64,000 bases of DNA from Perkinsus olseni (Eukaryota; Perkinsozoa; Perkinsida; Perkinsidae). The notes under the pieces are model-generated. The model searched no databases and had not been told where the DNA came from. It worked only from the letters and a program-made list of their open reading frames with translations. This document shows, piece after piece, positions 63,368 through 64,000 of this stretch (positions within the stretch are counted from its first letter, which is position 1; every line of letters starts with the position of its first letter). A program made the position numbers and the translations under genes. The DNA is taken from contig JABANP010000141.1 in the NCBI GenBank assembly GCA_013115135.1, positions 1 through 64,000 of the forward strand, read 5' to 3'.

Positions 63368-63819
63368 GAAGGGCCTCGGGTGCCATCCGATGATGTTGCC
63401 CGTTGCTGCTGCTGCTGCTGATGTATCGATGTCGTATGAAGTTAATAGTTATTTAGAAGCAGAAAACAGCGGAGTCGATGGTGGCTGATGATGATGTACA
63501 TGAGGCTTGTCGCCGCTGCCACCGTCCTCTGTTGATCCCTTTATAGTCGTCTTCACAACCCCATAATAATAGAATCTCCTTAAAGATCGGCGAATGAAAG
63601 TTATATCATCTTGAGTATCCACAACAGATGGCGAAGGTCTTTATATATATTGATGATGATATGCCGAGCTATGTTGTAGCGGCAGTAGGTATCTTTGGTT
63701 GACTCGTGTTGTTAATAGAATTTGCAGGGGCCTAGGGTGTGATCTAACGTAGTGTCTTTCGATCGAGCGTGGCAGTGGTGGGAGAGGTTGAGTCCATCAC
63801 TTCAGTATCTAATCCCGTC
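63368..63819. other. Spacer with CTG microsatellite
   Basis: A short GCTGCTGCTGCTGCTGATG run lies at about 63403-63421, and TATATATTGATGATGATATG at about 63643-63662. AGGTATCTTTGGTTGAC at 63688-63704, followed by AATTTGCAG, looks like one of the recurrent introns, perhaps in the 5' UTR of the next gene. Confidence 0.4.
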
Positions 63820-64000
63820 ATGGCTGAGGAGGAGGCAGTTTCATACAGTCTGGTCACCGAGGAAGGGGAGACGAGGCAGACGGTCTTCGGCTACACTGGG
63901 AAGGTCAGCTCGCGTTCCCTGCCTCCTGCGAATCAGCCACTTCAGGGTACTGCCACCTACCCCAATGGTGATGTCTATGAGGGCCATTTCGAGGGCGGTA
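63820..64000 (+). CDS. MORN-repeat protein, 5' end only
   Basis: Exon 1 (63820-63903, MAEEEAVSYSLVTEEGETRQ and on to GYTGK) joins in phase 0 to an exon from 63946 that encodes GTATYPNGDVYEGHFEGG, the start of a MORN repeat (YxxGxxYxGxxxxG). It runs off the window. MORN proteins of this kind include radial spoke head 1 and membrane-skeleton proteins; the fragment is too short to choose. Confidence 0.7.
   Translation, partial: MAEEEAVSYSLVTEEGETRQTVFGYTGKVSSRSLPPANQPLQGTATYPNGDVYEGHFEGG

Noticed and set aside
1..64000. Bacterial or viral origin of the window
   Set aside because: Phase-verified spliceosomal introns, BBS5, PPWD1, V-ATPase C and a class II eukaryote-style tRNA-Ser all point to a eukaryotic nuclear genome. 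No integrase, capsid or polymerase genes were seen.

Overview
The window is nuclear DNA of an intron-rich, flagellated protist. A perkinsozoan alveolate (Perkinsus-like) fits best, but that placement is inference. Evidence: most recognisable genes are broken into many exons by 40-100 nt GT-AG introns; cilium genes are present (BBS5, an ODF3/SHIPPO-type protein, a MORN-repeat protein at the right edge); and mitochondrial, secretory and EGF-like membrane proteins occur, none of which suits a bacterium. Exon joins below were made by eye, requiring compatible phase and, where possible, family similarity.

Layout. 0.3-3.4 kb: IQ-motif gene (+). 3.8-5.4: V-ATPase subunit C (+). 5.9-8.0: BBS5 (+). 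8.1-9.0: unknown gene (+). 9.46: tRNA-Ser. 9.5-14.7: coiled-coil genes (-), one partly duplicated. 15.5-17.4: helical-repeat protein (-). 17.9-20.3: two tandem secreted-protein paralogs (-). 20.5-22.7: a membrane protein and an acyl-CoA-binding membrane protein (+). 22.9-25.0: second helical-repeat protein (+). 25.1-27.5: M16 peptidase of the MPP-beta/core-1 type with a degraded zinc site (+). 27.8-30.1: cystathionine beta-synthase (+). 30.2-31.4: SLC35F6-type transporter (+). 31.57: second tRNA-Ser (-) in an inverted duplicated patch. 32.1-32.7: EGF-like membrane protein (-). 32.8-35.9: PPWD1, WD40 plus cyclophilin (-). 36.0-36.6: monothiol glutaredoxin (+). 36.7-37.8: SHIPPO-repeat protein (+). 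37.9-45.7: six related secreted proteins, four with a CaaX-like C-terminus (+). 46.0-48.8: two unknown genes (+). 49.1-52.5: a second tandem family of four secreted proteins (+). 52.8-58.0: RCC1/IPT gene (+). 58.1-60.0: ankyrin gene (+). 60.1-63.4: multi-KH gene (+). 63.8-end: start of a MORN gene (+).

The outstanding feature is the introns. The same short sequences recur inside introns of unrelated genes: a GTATCTTAGGTTGAC type, a CGCGCGCCACGAAATTA type, a CTTCGCTCCGC type, a GCGTGCATACCAACTTTTT type and a ~95 bp type. At least twelve introns are also built on tRNA-like sequence, in either orientation. This looks like several introner (intron-generating) families, one of them tRNA-derived, which I regard as the possible undescribed system here.

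The genes do not form operons. The local logic is tandem duplication of lineage-specific secreted proteins set among conserved housekeeping genes.
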